From Clitoria ternatea (taxonomy: Eukaryota; Streptophyta; Magnoliopsida; Fabales; Fabaceae): a stretch of DNA of 64,000 nucleotides. Below, piece by piece: positions 35,400 to 46,278 of the stretch (its first letter is position 1; each line of letters opens with the position of its first letter). A model generated the notes under the pieces. The model ran no database searches. It was given only the letters and a program-made list of their open reading frames with translations, and was not told the origin of the DNA. The DNA is taken from positions 106,356,718-106,420,717 of the forward strand of contig CM075675.1 in the NCBI GenBank assembly GCA_037962975.1, given 5' to 3'. A program made the translations under genes and the position numbers.

Positions 35400-35840
35400 C
35401 TTGTGGGTTTGTGTGGTCCAAAAGAGAAGCAAATGAAGCTGCCCATACTATAGCTAAATCGGCCTCACTGAATGCTCTGGGTAGGAATTGGTAGGTGTCT
35501 CCACCATCGTGCTTAAGGAAAGTCCTTGCTCATGATAAGCGGTGCATCTTTAATTGTTCGTGAGTCTTCATCCTCGTATAGTTGTTGGCTTCATCTCCCT
35601 TTCCCCATAGAATTTAGTATGGCCCTATCATTTCACCTTGAGTAGGGTTTTCTCTTTCTACGAAGGATCACCTTAAGCAAGTTGAGAGTGATTAGTCTTG
35701 TTTGGTTTCTTTTTTCCGAACTGTATAAGGAGGCCGTGCCTCAAAAGTCTCATGCCACTAGCCTTGTGTATTGTACATTTGGGCCTTAGAGCCCAGCCCA
35801 TCTTCTTCTTTGACTTAATGAACGTAAGTTTATTCACCAA
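35400..35840 (+). pseudogene. LINE ORF2 3' end (RNase H-like tail)
   Basis: From about 35404 one frame reads GFVWSKREANEAAHTIAKSA then LNALGRNW, a TAG, VSPPSCLRKVLAHDKRCIF and a stop. This matches the C-terminus of plant L1 ORF2 RNase H domains (REAN-AAH-A-SA, W-PP--L--VL--D). A 3' UTR-like tail with CTTAATGAACGTAAGTTTATTCACC near 35.81 kb fits a LINE end. 5'-truncated, as most LINE copies are. Confidence 0.6.
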
Positions 35841-36323
35841 AAAAAGAAACTCGTATTACCTAAGAAACAACCTGAGTCTTTTATTATCTTAAACACGCCA
35901 TTATAACATGCCATTATAAAAAAAAAAACATGCCATTATAACACTGAACCCCACCTCACACTGAACGCATAACTACCCACGCGCAAAACATGATTGAACA
36001 AGTGCTGTTGATACGCGGTAACTTAGAGCTTATAAAATGATCAAATTCTAATGTTCAGTCTCAAAATGCTAATATGTCAATTAAGTTATAATAATATATC
36101 AATAGGTAATCCAAACTAGTGCATATTTGGATGCCACAAAACACTCAACATCATAGCTAACAAACTCACAATAGTCTTAGTCCAGTAATGCTAAACTAAG
36201 TCAAGAGAGAGGCCTCCTCTCCCGACCAGACCTCAGGAACATTAGAGCCATAACAGCCTAAGATAGCATGAAGCTGGTACCACATCATGATGGAAAGCTC
36301 ATCCATCTCCTGCCCCAATGTAA

Positions 36324-36501
36324 CTACTTGGATCTTTGTCTCATCTTTCTACGCTTCCTCTTCAACCTCCTCATGCGCTTCTTCTTCCACTGATACATAA
36401 CAACATGGAAAAAATAAAAACATGTGATAGCCACAATAGTTAAAATACAAAACATCCTGCATCAAGCAGATACACACACAGATGCATATATATGTGTGTG
36501 T

Positions 36502-36545
<44 letters not shown>

Positions 36546-37830
36546 CATGTTTACTGCCGATGGGTCCTAACACAAACTTCTGTCACAACTCGCTAAAGAT
36601 AGCTACTGCCTATCCGTCAGGCAATTACTTATTTATTTTCTCTTAGCTTGTATGCCAATGACACTTCCTTTTAATACTCTCCGCAATGCCACACAATAGG
36701 TGCATATGACATCAAGGGTACAACACAAAATTATAAAGTTAACACAAGGGATTTGTTTAACCCATCTAAAGTGGGAAGGAGCACTTCAGAAGATACAATG
36801 AAGTTATATCCTTGATTTTGGTTAGGAATTTTTTAACAAATAAAACTATCCATAAGCATATAATTTAAATTAAACATCTTTGATGGGTGATATTTTGATC
36901 AATAGTCATGCTGCACTAATAACATTCAGTTTTTTCTCAATGTATTTGAATGGAGAATTTCAAATTTTTGGAATAACTAATAATGGAGATTGTCAAAGTG
37001 ATTATATAAAAAAAAAGTCTAATATGAAAGTAATGATAGATGGTAATATAAGATAAATTAAACAAAAAAGAAAAATTATGAAATTCTATTGCTCTCAATT
37101 ACACAAAAAATTGTCAAATTAAAATTCCATGATAATCTTAAAATTCTTCTTCATTATCATTCAAATGCGTTGCCAATTCCATAATTTTCTAGAATTCTAA
37201 AAATTCTCTATACAAACACAACCTAAAGGAGTCAAATCCACAGTCAGTCCATAATGATTCAAAATGTTTGATGCTACATAACTAATATTCAAAGCCTGCC
37301 ATTAACATAATGGAGACTATTGTTAAATCACTGATACCTAAATTCATTTATGCTAAAACTCAAAACATTTCCTCCCGCATCTTAATCACTCCGGGGTTCC
37401 ACAGGGAACAACATCAGCTATATGTGGAACAACATTCAATCACATGAAATCTAATCTATTCAATTTCAGATTACGATTCAGCCAATTCGTTTTCTACATA
37501 TCCAGATTACGAACCCGGTCAATTGCCAAGGCCAAAATCAACACAATATGCGTTTCACTTCCAAAAAAAATACTAATCTCTCAAAATCGAAGACAACAAC
37601 AAACAACACCAAACACGTCTCAATCCACATCACCGATTCGAAGTAAAATCAAAATTTTAATTTTTTTTAAAAAAAACCACACCAAACGTTAAACAATGGG
37701 GTTAATCATCCTAATTCCTAAGAACCTATACCAAATCACAATTATGCTGAGATCCTCCTAAAAAAGCACGGAAAAGATAACAAGAAATATGAAAACTGAA
37801 AAGAAGAAAGGAACTGACCTTAGCTCTCAT
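36324..37830 (-). CDS. RPL41: 60S ribosomal protein eL41, two exons
   Basis: Exon 1 coding part 37819-37830 (ATG AGA GCT AAG = MRAK), exon 2 36324-36389 (starts WKKKRMRRLKRKRRKMRQ, ends at TAG 36324-36326). Spliced product is 25 residues, nearly all Lys, Arg and Met: the exact length and pattern of eukaryotic eL41, the smallest ribosomal protein, which sits as one helix at the subunit interface. The 1429-bp intron (36390-37818) has GT-AG ends (AAG|GTCAGTTC, TATGTATCAG|TGG) and phase 0. A TATA box lies about 100 bp upstream of the ATG. The (GA)n run is intronic. The gene is invisible to ORF finders because both coding pieces are tiny. Confidence 0.95.
36504..36542. repeat. (GA)n microsatellite in eL41 intron
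   Basis: Uninterrupted GA run of about 39 bp, preceded by a short (TG)n and (TA)n. Likely polymorphic. Confidence 0.95.
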
Positions 37831-37927
37831 GTTGAATGAGGAATGACGCTTGTCCCAACAATGGCAATTTTCAACGGAAGGTGATAACTGAATCTTCGAA
37901 CGTGAGGCGACAAAACCCTTCTCTGGG

Positions 37928-37935
37928 TATTTATA
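37928..37935 (-). promoter_or_regulatory. TATA box of eL41 gene
   Basis: TATAAATA on the minus strand, about 98 bp before the start codon. It is followed by a GAGAAGGGTTTTGT leader-like stretch. Confidence 0.65.
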
Positions 37936-37944
37936 GCGCTGCAT

Positions 37945-39412
37945 TTGGTGAAAAACGCGGAACCTTAATCAAATATTCGGGTCGGGTCGGTCGGATAATG
38001 GTGAAGAATAGAAAATGTATTTTAACCTCAAAGTAAGAAGGAAAAAAAAAAGATATTTGATGACCAGTGAAGTTGATAACATTAATTTGAGGAAGCTGTG
38101 GATTTTTATTTTTTAAAAGTAGATTTAAAAATAAAACACGATTGGTAAAATAATTATTTTTTAATAATTTTTAGTTATATTTAAAAATAAGGAAAAAATA
38201 GTTTTTCAGTTTTATAAATTTCTTATCTTCAACATCCACTACCCTTACCATGCAGCCATTGTTACCACCCTTATCACTATTACTGTTATCACCTTTACCT
38301 CCACCTCCATTGTCGCTACACGACCAGCCTCATCCTTAGTTATTGTCACCACGACCACCCTCCACTACCACACTATTATAGAAGATTAATTATTGTTGTT
38401 GTTGTTTATTGTAAAGTAGTTTTGATTACAATTGTAAAAGTCTTATAATAACTTTTAAAAATTCAAAATCATAAAAACTAAAATATGAAACTAAAAATTA
38501 AAAACAAGTTTTGTTTTTAAAAATTTTAAACTAAAAATTATAAATTATCGATTACTTTGCTAAAAGGATCAATTAAGAAATTATGTAATAAGTCACTTTT
38601 TAATTTACCAAACCAATTTTCTATATAATAATATAAGTTTTTGTTGAACAATTTGGTCTCTGTTGTTAATGGCTATGGGACGACAGCTAGACTATCACAT
38701 GGTATGTTAAGTGTCACGTGGTTATGTCTCATGCTGACATGAACGATTAAAAACTTTTACTGATACATCAATTTGGTCCTTGATGTATAGAATATTAATA
38801 AAATTGGTCCTTGGGGCATATTAAAAAATATTTATCATATTAGTCATTAATTAATTGTAATTTGATTTAAAGAAGTCCTTAATGCCTTAATAATCACACT
38901 ATATAAATTTCTAATGTTAATTTAAATACACCAAACTAGACGTTAATGTATAAGTGAGTTATTTATTTTATCTTGATATAATGATGTTATTTATAAATCA
39001 TTATAATGCAAAGAAAAATATTATTCAATAAAGTCAATGTAGCACAATTTTAAGCATAACTAATACAGTGAATTGGTATTAAAATGATACACCATGGTAT
39101 TACAAAAAAGTGTATTAGGACACCAAAACTCTTGTCTATCCCTAACAAAGTAAAAGTCAATTCACATGTGTATCAAATAGAGTTTAATTAAAGCATACTT
39201 TGTCCTTAGAATAACAAATGCAAATGAAATAACAAAGTAAAGGTTGTTCATACACATATGTGTGTCAAACGGTTACATTTATCTTATATATAATATTAAG
39301 CAAAAAAATAAAAATTGAGGGATCTATTGTCACTCTATTGCATGGGATTCTTCAATCCTAATGTTGACATGAAACCCATGAAGCGTTATTGTATCCTTGT
39401 TGTAGCACCACA
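37945..39412. other. intergenic DNA, probable MITE debris
   Basis: No gene. About 38.09-38.58 kb has AT-rich imperfect inverted arms around a CCACCACY-rich centre (38.22-38.37 kb) and looks like a MITE. 38.64-38.88 kb has repeats of an AATTTGGTCCTTGATGT motif. Neither has clear ends. Confidence 0.4.
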
Positions 39413-39706
39413 TGTAACACTCTCTGTTACACCTTAATAAAATATATAAAAATTCGTAAATTTTTTTTTAAAGATATGATTGTTAAAAAGAAACTATCGG
39501 AATAAATTACATACATTATTTCTGAAATACCTCATAAATATTATTAAAACTTTATAAAGTATTTGTACATTCATCCGAAGAAAATAAACATTAAACATTA
39601 TAAGAAAGAGAGGAAACTCCATGGCCCAGAAGCAGTTACTTATTAACATTATTTATTCATTGGACCACGGTATTCATACCGAGCTCCCTTTCTAGAACGT
39701 GCTATA

Positions 39707-41503
39707 TGTAACACCCTGGAGCCAACTTGTAAATCTCAAGATAATTACCCTTACCATATAAAATCTCATGAATAACTTATTTTCCCGCATGGTAATTATC
39801 AAGAGATTCACAACCTGATTCCAGAGGTTACTGATACAATATCAGAGTACGCAACCTTTACATAATTAACTTCTTATTATATAACATCAGAGTTCCATAC
39901 ATATTATATTTTACAACAGGCACCTAGATCTTATAAAATATAAAGACGTACAGTACCAACAACATAGTATATACGTAATACAGCCACAATAGACATGCAA
40001 GCAAGCATCCGCATCAAAAGTCTTCATAATTCATCCATATCAAGCATTATCCACTTTGTCATATATCTCCCTGGTTAACCACTAAAAGGGTTGCCACAAG
40101 TAACAGAAAGAGTGAGATAAAATACTAAATAAATAGAAATCAAATTAGAACAACCACAACCACAAGTAGGATGCTATGCGATGCAGATGCCAAACAAGTG
40201 TTTTGTATTATATTACGTTCTTTTATATGAATGAAAATGCATGATGGATCCATTCTGGTGGGAACATCTGCAGTGATTTTCAACAATAACATTTTTACGG
40301 ATATCCAACCGATACCGCGCCCCATAATGCAACACCAACATCGGATAACAATATCATAATATCAATAACAAGTGTTGCGGGACCCCCCTTAAGGACACAC
40401 TGCTTAGCCCTTAAGACGGCCGTGGTATAAAACCACCGCAGAGGTCTGTGCTCAACAGAGCGCGTTCCCCCACCGGGAACCCCCTCAAAGAACCCCTCTG
40501 CGGATTCTTTGAACGGCCAATGCATATGATGCATGAATGCATTACATTATCAAATTCCTTTATAACTAATTTTAACAATAAAATTATTATAACAATTAAT
40601 TAAGCATACTTTATTTATAACTCAAGAATATGGAAACACATTTTCCATATTATTTATATCATAATTCAATCATACGGAAACACATTTCCCATAATATTCA
40701 TATCATATTTCAAACATATGAAAACATATTTTCCATAATATTTCATATTTCAAAGAATATGGAAACATATTTTCCATGTTATAATAATCGTTTAATATCA
40801 TATTCCAAACCATTTGCATCCATTTCACAATTTAATTCAAATTAAATTAAAATATAACTATATGAGTTTCTAAACAATTAAACAAGTAATTCTAACTTAA
40901 TTTCTATGTATTTAATATCCTATCCCCTCTTTCTTACCTCAAGTGAAGATCGTTAAACTTTCCTTATGCTAAACTCCTTGGTATTTCTTCAAATCTTCAA
41001 GTTTGCGTAATTTCTCCTTATGCGAAAATTAAAGAAAGAAGGTTTTGAGAGCTTGAAGAAGGAGATGAAAGGTTATAGGATGTGTGAGGTTTGTGGTCTG
41101 AGGAAATGTGGGAGGTTGGGGCTCTATTTATAGGCTTTTAATGTCGGTACTGTAGCAAATTACTGTAGTAAATTACTGTAGCAAATCACTGTAGCAAATC
41201 ACTGTAGCATCTCGAAATTGACATGAGGCGGTGGAAAATTGGAGAATTCTCACGAATTCTCTACATCCTTCAACATTTTTCATGTGAAGCGTTTTACTGT
41301 AGCATTTTACTGTAGCAGATTTTTATTTTATTTTAATATTCTATTCTACATTCTATTCTCGTTTATTTCCGTTTTAAGTCAAACTGAAAATATCCTTGTA
41401 TTCATAATTAAATTTCCTATTTTCTAGGTTTCAGTTCTTATTTCTCTGGGAAATTTTAATTTTTCATTATTTAATTTACTGCTTAAAAAATTGGGCTGTT
41501 ACA
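39707..41503 (-). mobile_element. solo LTR, 1797 bp, TSD CTATA
   Basis: TGTAACACCCTGG...GGGCTGTTACA inserted in the inverted LTR, flanked by CTATA at 39702-39706 and 41504-41508. Removing it restores alignment to element A's LTR exactly at GTGCTATA. No coding region. Orientation is probably minus, because reversed it opens TGTAACAGCCC. It holds a GC-rich block at 40.38-40.52 kb and ACTGTAGCA repeats at 41.15-41.32 kb. Short ORFs inside are unsupported. Confidence 0.9.
41149..41325. repeat. CTGTAGCAAAT short tandem repeats
   Basis: Five to six units of ACTGTAGCAAAT(T/C) at 41.15-41.21 kb and two more TACTGTAGCA at 41.29-41.32 kb, inside the solo LTR. Confidence 0.8.
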
Positions 41504-42114
41504 CTATATCTACTGTCGAAATTCTTCGATCGTTCCCTCTGAACCTCAATTTAGAATATATGAAACAAAAACACGGAGAAAGGAGTGAGAAACAGAATAT
41601 AATATTCTCGAATAAGACATAAGCAACAAAGGGTTTTCACAAAACCAATACATAATAATATCAGTCACAATCACATACACAATCAATTATGAATGCATGA
41701 ATGTTATGCAATATCTTCATCATAACTTACCTATATATGTGGGCCCTTAAATTTTAATTTGCACTGGGCCAACCAGGAGTTTACACTGTTTCATAAGTCC
41801 GGATAATAATAATATGAACAGCTCAACTGGCATGGAAACACTTAGAGACTAGTCAGATTGAGAAAGTTTTTATTGTGAAAGTACCCGACACTAGGGAGCT
41901 ACCCCAGGTCCCCTGAAGCACCCTTTCACACCCTCTCATCCCAAGGCTCGTAATTAAGCCTCCTCTAATGTATCCTCGGTTTCTATAATCCGTCCCCAGA
42001 CAATATCATTTCATTTCACTTTAATGATTCATGATACATGAACTACTCGCGTATTGAGTTGTTTAAGGCTTTTAGAAACTCAATTATTAAATACCTTAAA
42101 GGTTTACAATATCA

Positions 42115-42123
42115 TTTTAATAA
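42115..42123. repeat. 9-bp target-site duplication TTTTAATAA (left)
   Basis: Repeated at 43994-44002. Removing one copy plus the element restores the LTR sequence. Confidence 0.85.
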
Positions 42124-42394
42124 GGCTAAATTACACTTTTGGTCCTCTAACTTGTAAGTTTTTTTCAAATTGGTCCCCAATTATTTTTTTAATTCAATAA
42201 GGTCCCCAAACTTTTTAAAACGCGTCAACTAGGTCCTTCCGTTAGAAACTCAGTAACGCCGTTTGCTCACATGGCATGCGTGGACACGTGTCACAATCTT
42301 GTTAACACACGTGTCACCACCAGAACTTAGGACACGTGTCAGATTTTGATTGGATGATGGTTATGTTTGAAATTAAAAGAATTTGTCCTAGATA

Positions 42395-42448
42395 GGACTT
42401 GAACCCGTGACCTTTGAGTCAAAAACCATAACCATCACCACTAGGCCA
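42395..42448 (-). other. tRNA-like Pol III box A/B segment, left arm
   Basis: On the minus strand TGGCCTAGTGG (42438-42448, box A) and GGGTTCAAGTCC (42395-42406, box B) are separated by 31 nt, the spacing in tRNA genes. Flanking acceptor-stem halves do not pair, so it is not a tRNA gene. Likely a captured tRNA or SINE head. Confidence 0.6.
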
Positions 42449-43717
42449 CATATCTCTTTAGTGATTCAACTGACAATGTTTATATATAAAGGTAAACTTT
42501 CAATATCTTTTAAAAGTATATTTAATTTAATTATTATAATAAAATATTTATAGGTATATTTAATTTATTTATTGTAAATAAAATATTTAAGGTTATATTT
42601 AATTTTATTCTTGTTAAAAAAATATTAATTATTTTTTAATTTAATCATTTGGATAAAATATTTAAATATATATTTAGTTTAATTATTATTAATAGAATAT
42701 TTACACATATAGTTAATTTAATTATTTTTATTAAATATTTAAAACTATATTTAGTTTAATTATTATTAATAAATATTCAAAAAATAAACTTAATTTATTT
42801 ATTATTAAGAAAATATTTAAAGGTATATTTATTTTAATATTGTTAAGAAAACATTTAAAATATATAATTTAATCATTTTTGAGAAAATATTTAAAAATAT
42901 ATTTACTTTAATTATTAATAATAAATATTTAAAAAATAAACTTAATATATTTATTATTAAGAAAATATTTAAAGGTATATTTAATTTTAATATTGTTAAG
43001 AAAATATTTAAAAATATATTTAATTTAATTATTTTGATAAAATATTGAAAAATATATTTATTTTAATTATTATTAATCAAATATTTTAAAAATATTTTAT
43101 TTAATTATTTTTTATGAAATATTAAACATATAGTTAATTTATTTATTATTAATAAAATACTTAAAAATATAGTTAATTTAATTATTTTTATAAAATATTG
43201 AAAAAATATTTAGTTTAATTATTATTAATCAAATATTTTTAAGAATATTTTATTTAATTATTTTTTATTAAATATTAAAAATATAGTTAATTTATTTATT
43301 ATTAATAAAATATTTAAAAAATATATTAAAATATAGTTAATTTATTTATTTTTATTATTATTAAAATATTTAAGAATATAATTTATTTATTTATTATTAA
43401 TAAAATATTTAATTATTTTATTGATAATTTAAGTATATAGTAATAAAATTAAATATACCTTTAAATATTTTATTAAGAATAAATAAATTAAGTATATTCT
43501 TAAATATTTTATCAAAATAATTAAATTAGAAAATAACTAAATATTTTATTAACAATAATAAAATTAAATATAACCTTAAATATTTTATTTACAATAAATA
43601 AATTAAATATACCTATAAATATTTTATTATAATAATTAAATTAAATATACTTTTAAAAGATATTGAAAGTTTACCTTTATATATAAACATTGTCATTTGA
43701 ATCACTAAAGAGATATG

Positions 43718-43771
43718 TGGCCTAGTGGTGATGGTTATGGTTTTTGACTCAAAGGTCACGGGTTCAAGTCC
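43718..43771 (+). other. tRNA-like Pol III box A/B segment, right arm
   Basis: Mirror copy of the left-arm segment: TGGCCTAGTGG (43718-43728) and GGGTTCAAGTCC (43760-43771). Transcription from it would run outward, to the right. Confidence 0.6.
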
Positions 43772-43993
43772 TATCTAGGACAAATTCTTTTAATTTCAAA
43801 CATAACCATCATAATCAAAATCTGACATGTGTCCACGCATGCCATGTGAGCAAACGGCGTTACTGAGTTTCTAACGGAAGGACCAAGTTGACGCGTTTTA
43901 AAAAGTTTGAGGACCTCATTGAATTAAAAAAAATAATTGGGGACTAATTTTAAAAAAACTTACAAGTTAGAGGACCAAAAGTGTAATTTAGCC

Positions 43994-44002
43994 TTTTAAT
44001 AA
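43994..44002. repeat. 9-bp target-site duplication TTTTAATAA (right)
   Basis: Matches 42115-42123. Confidence 0.85.
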
Positions 44003-45099
44003 ACTGTACATTTTCTCAATTCTCTGAATTTCTGTCCTATAGAAATAAATTTGGTACAATTTTCGAATCTCACTGAAATTGAGTTTCTAAGCCTTAAATA
44101 TCTAAAAACTTTCTCATATAAAACTTTACATAGTCTTTCTCAAATTGAATCTTAACAAGATCAAATTTAGGAATCTCAATTATTTCCAAATATTCTTTAG
44201 TTATTAAGTTGGAAAAATAAAATAATTTTCTTTTGAAAAATTTTAATTAAAAGCGAATAATCTTTAAATCACTAATCAATTTTTTTTTAATTCAAGATTT
44301 AATTATCTCAACTTGTTATAAATTAATTTTCATAAAATATCTACTGTCTAAAATAAATACTAATTTTTTTATTCTAAATATAAAAATAATTTCTAAAAAG
44401 AAATAAAAGATTTAAAATAATAAGAATTTAAAGAGTAAGGTAAGAAATTCTTACTGAGTTTTAGCTTTCCGTCATGCTCGCTATATGCTCAAACTTCACA
44501 TTACAATATCAACAATCAAATATTATCAATCACAGTTAAACATCATCAATCACAAATATAATCAATCATAATCAAATCAATTAAATTAAATATCATTAAT
44601 ACATATCATAATACAAAATTTAATGATTATTTATATAGTCAATTTGAGTCCTTTTGGTCAATTCCTCGCATAGGTATATGTAAGTCCATATAATCCAGTC
44701 CTTGCATAGGTATAGTTCAGTCCATATGGGTCATAGTAGTCCAAGTCCTTGTATAGGTATAGTCCAGTTTATATAGGTTATAAAAGTCAAAGTCCTTGCA
44801 TAGGTATGTTAGAGTTAGTTAAACCAGATATTTAATTTAAGATTTATTATAAATTTTAAGTTAAAAGGTTAATATTTTTAAAATACTAATCTTGTTAAAT
44901 TTAAAAGGAGTAAGGGACTCCTCCCATTATTCTTATGTCTTTTCATATTATATTCTTATCTCACTTCCCCTTACCTTGAATTGTTACCCAAAAGAGATTT
45001 GATTTGCGCCTCCAATTTCTAGAAATATTAATACCAATCTTATTTCAGTATAGGCATAAGATGAAGATTAAGATTACTACTTAAAACAAAAATGGTAAA

Positions 45100-45260
45100 T
45101 TTTGAATAGTGAATAGTGAATAGTAAATCGTGAATAGTAATAGTAAATAGTAAAACGTGAATAGTAATGATAAATAGTAAATTATGAATAGTAACAGTAA
45201 ATAGTAAAACGTGAATAGTGATGGTAAATAGTAAATCGTAAATAATAACGGTAAATAGTT
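45100..45260. repeat. GTGAATAGTAA / TAAATAGTAA tandem array
   Basis: Short units of AATAGTGAATAGTAAATCGTG type, the reverse complement of the ACTATTTACTGTTACTATTCACG array at 52.03-52.25 kb in element A's LTR. The ORFs here are artefacts of the repeat. Confidence 0.85.
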
Positions 45261-45269
45261 TTTCTTCGT

Positions 45270-45870
45270 TCGGAAGTACTTCTCTCGTTCGGAATAGTAA
45301 ATCGTACTCATTTGAAATCAAAGTTTTTCTTCGTTCGGAAGTACTTCTCTCGGAAACGTTTCACTCGGAGACGTTTCATTCGGAAATGAGTCATTCGGAG
45401 ACGAGTCACTTGGAGACGTTTCATTCGAAAACGAGTCACTCGGAGACGTTTTACTCGGAGACACTTAACTCGGAAGTATGGAACTTGGAGGCGTCTTTGT
45501 CCGAAAGGTGCTCATTCAAAGCCAGAGCTTTCCTTCAGTCGGAAGTGATCATCTCGGATTTCTTCACTCGGAAATGTCTCTTTCACTCATAAATGGTTCT
45601 CTCGGTCATGCTTCACTCAGAAATGTCTCCAAGGCTAGGACTCCCTTCACTCGGAAGTGGTTCTCTTGGTCATGACTCACTCGGAAACATCTTAACCTTC
45701 CTTCACTCGGAAGTTCTCTCGGTCATTCCTCACTCGGAAACATAACCTTCCTTCACTCGGAATTTCTCTCGGTCATACCTCACTCGGAAACAGATTCCTT
45801 TCTTCACTCGGACAGTCTTATCTCAGACATGATTCACTCGGAAATTTCTTGCTCAATAATATTTTACTCG
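45270..45870. repeat. TCACTCGGAAA minisatellite in inverted LTR
   Basis: More than 20 irregular units of CACTCGGAAAYG with CTCTCGGTCATG spacers, like the array at 22.62-23.0 kb in the solo LTR. It marks the segment between the A-like and B-like parts of the chimeric LTR. Confidence 0.85.
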
Positions 45871-45999
45871 GTAATGTCCCAAAAAGAAGCTTCGATTCAC
45901 AGCCAAACTTATGTAGAAAGTTAATATAAATAGATAATATCATTAACGGTCTAGATTAAAATGATTATACATGAGAATAAAATTTTTTGGGGTGTTACA

Positions 46000-46239
46000 T
46001 TGGTCACTCAGGCACACACTACCGCGCATTTCTCTATTCGTCGTCATTTATTTATTCTTACACCAATTAAAGCCACTCAGGCGCAAAATACTCAATTCAT
46101 ATCATAACATCATAAAGTCACTCAGGCATAATAATATTCAACTATTCTTATATCAGTCACTTAGGTATAAACATTTATTAATATAACTTTAATCACTCGG
46201 ATATAATTTCTTCACCATACACTTCAAAAACTCATTCCA

Positions 46240-46278
<39 letters not shown>

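Larger units (their letters stand above)
42124..43993. mobile_element. foldback MULE-like element, 1870 bp
   Basis: The ends are long inverted repeats starting GGCTAAATTACACTTTTGGTCC; left and right arms match for at least about 550 bp. The 9-bp target duplication points to the Mutator superfamily. The centre (about 42.5-43.5 kb) is an AT-rich array of about 38-40-bp units. There is no transposase. Each arm carries a tRNA-like segment with Pol III A and B boxes. The left arm has about 55 bp that the right arm lacks, bounded by direct copies of GGACACGTGTCA. It sits inside the inverted LTR, so it inserted after that LTR. Confidence 0.88.
39413..45999 (-). mobile_element. inverted, apparently chimeric gypsy LTR with nested insertions
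   Basis: Read on the minus strand it starts TGTAACACCCCAAAAAATTT (45999) and ends GAGAGTGTTACA (39413). From 39413 to about 45250, with the two inserts removed, it is the reverse complement of the 3' two-thirds of element A's LTR (about 52.0-54.27 kb). The other end (about 45.86-46.0 kb) instead matches the first about 110 bp of element B's LTR, and between them lies a CACTCGGAAA array absent from A. Flanking 5-mers (CCACA and TTGGT) do not match, so there is no TSD. This suggests a recombinant LTR or a recombination junction between elements. Confidence 0.75.

Noticed and set aside
36349..36573. Minus-strand ORF of 74 codons with Ser-Leu repeats
   Set aside because: Product of the GA microsatellite plus a shifted reading of eL41 exon 2. 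The real frame is eL41.
37444..37692. Plus-strand ORF of 82 codons
   Set aside because: Lies in the eL41 intron; no recognisable motif.
42391..42460. Possible functional tRNA gene in the foldback element
   Set aside because: Box A and box B are good, but the acceptor stem does not pair and no plausible anticodon arm forms. Kept only as a tRNA-like Pol III segment.
45040..45675. Repetitive ORFs in the CACTCGGAAA and AATAGTAA arrays
   Set aside because: Translations simply mirror the tandem repeats and occur in several frames.
39413..45999. Ordinary solo LTR
   Set aside because: The flanking 5-mers do not match and the two ends belong to different LTR families, so it is listed as chimeric.
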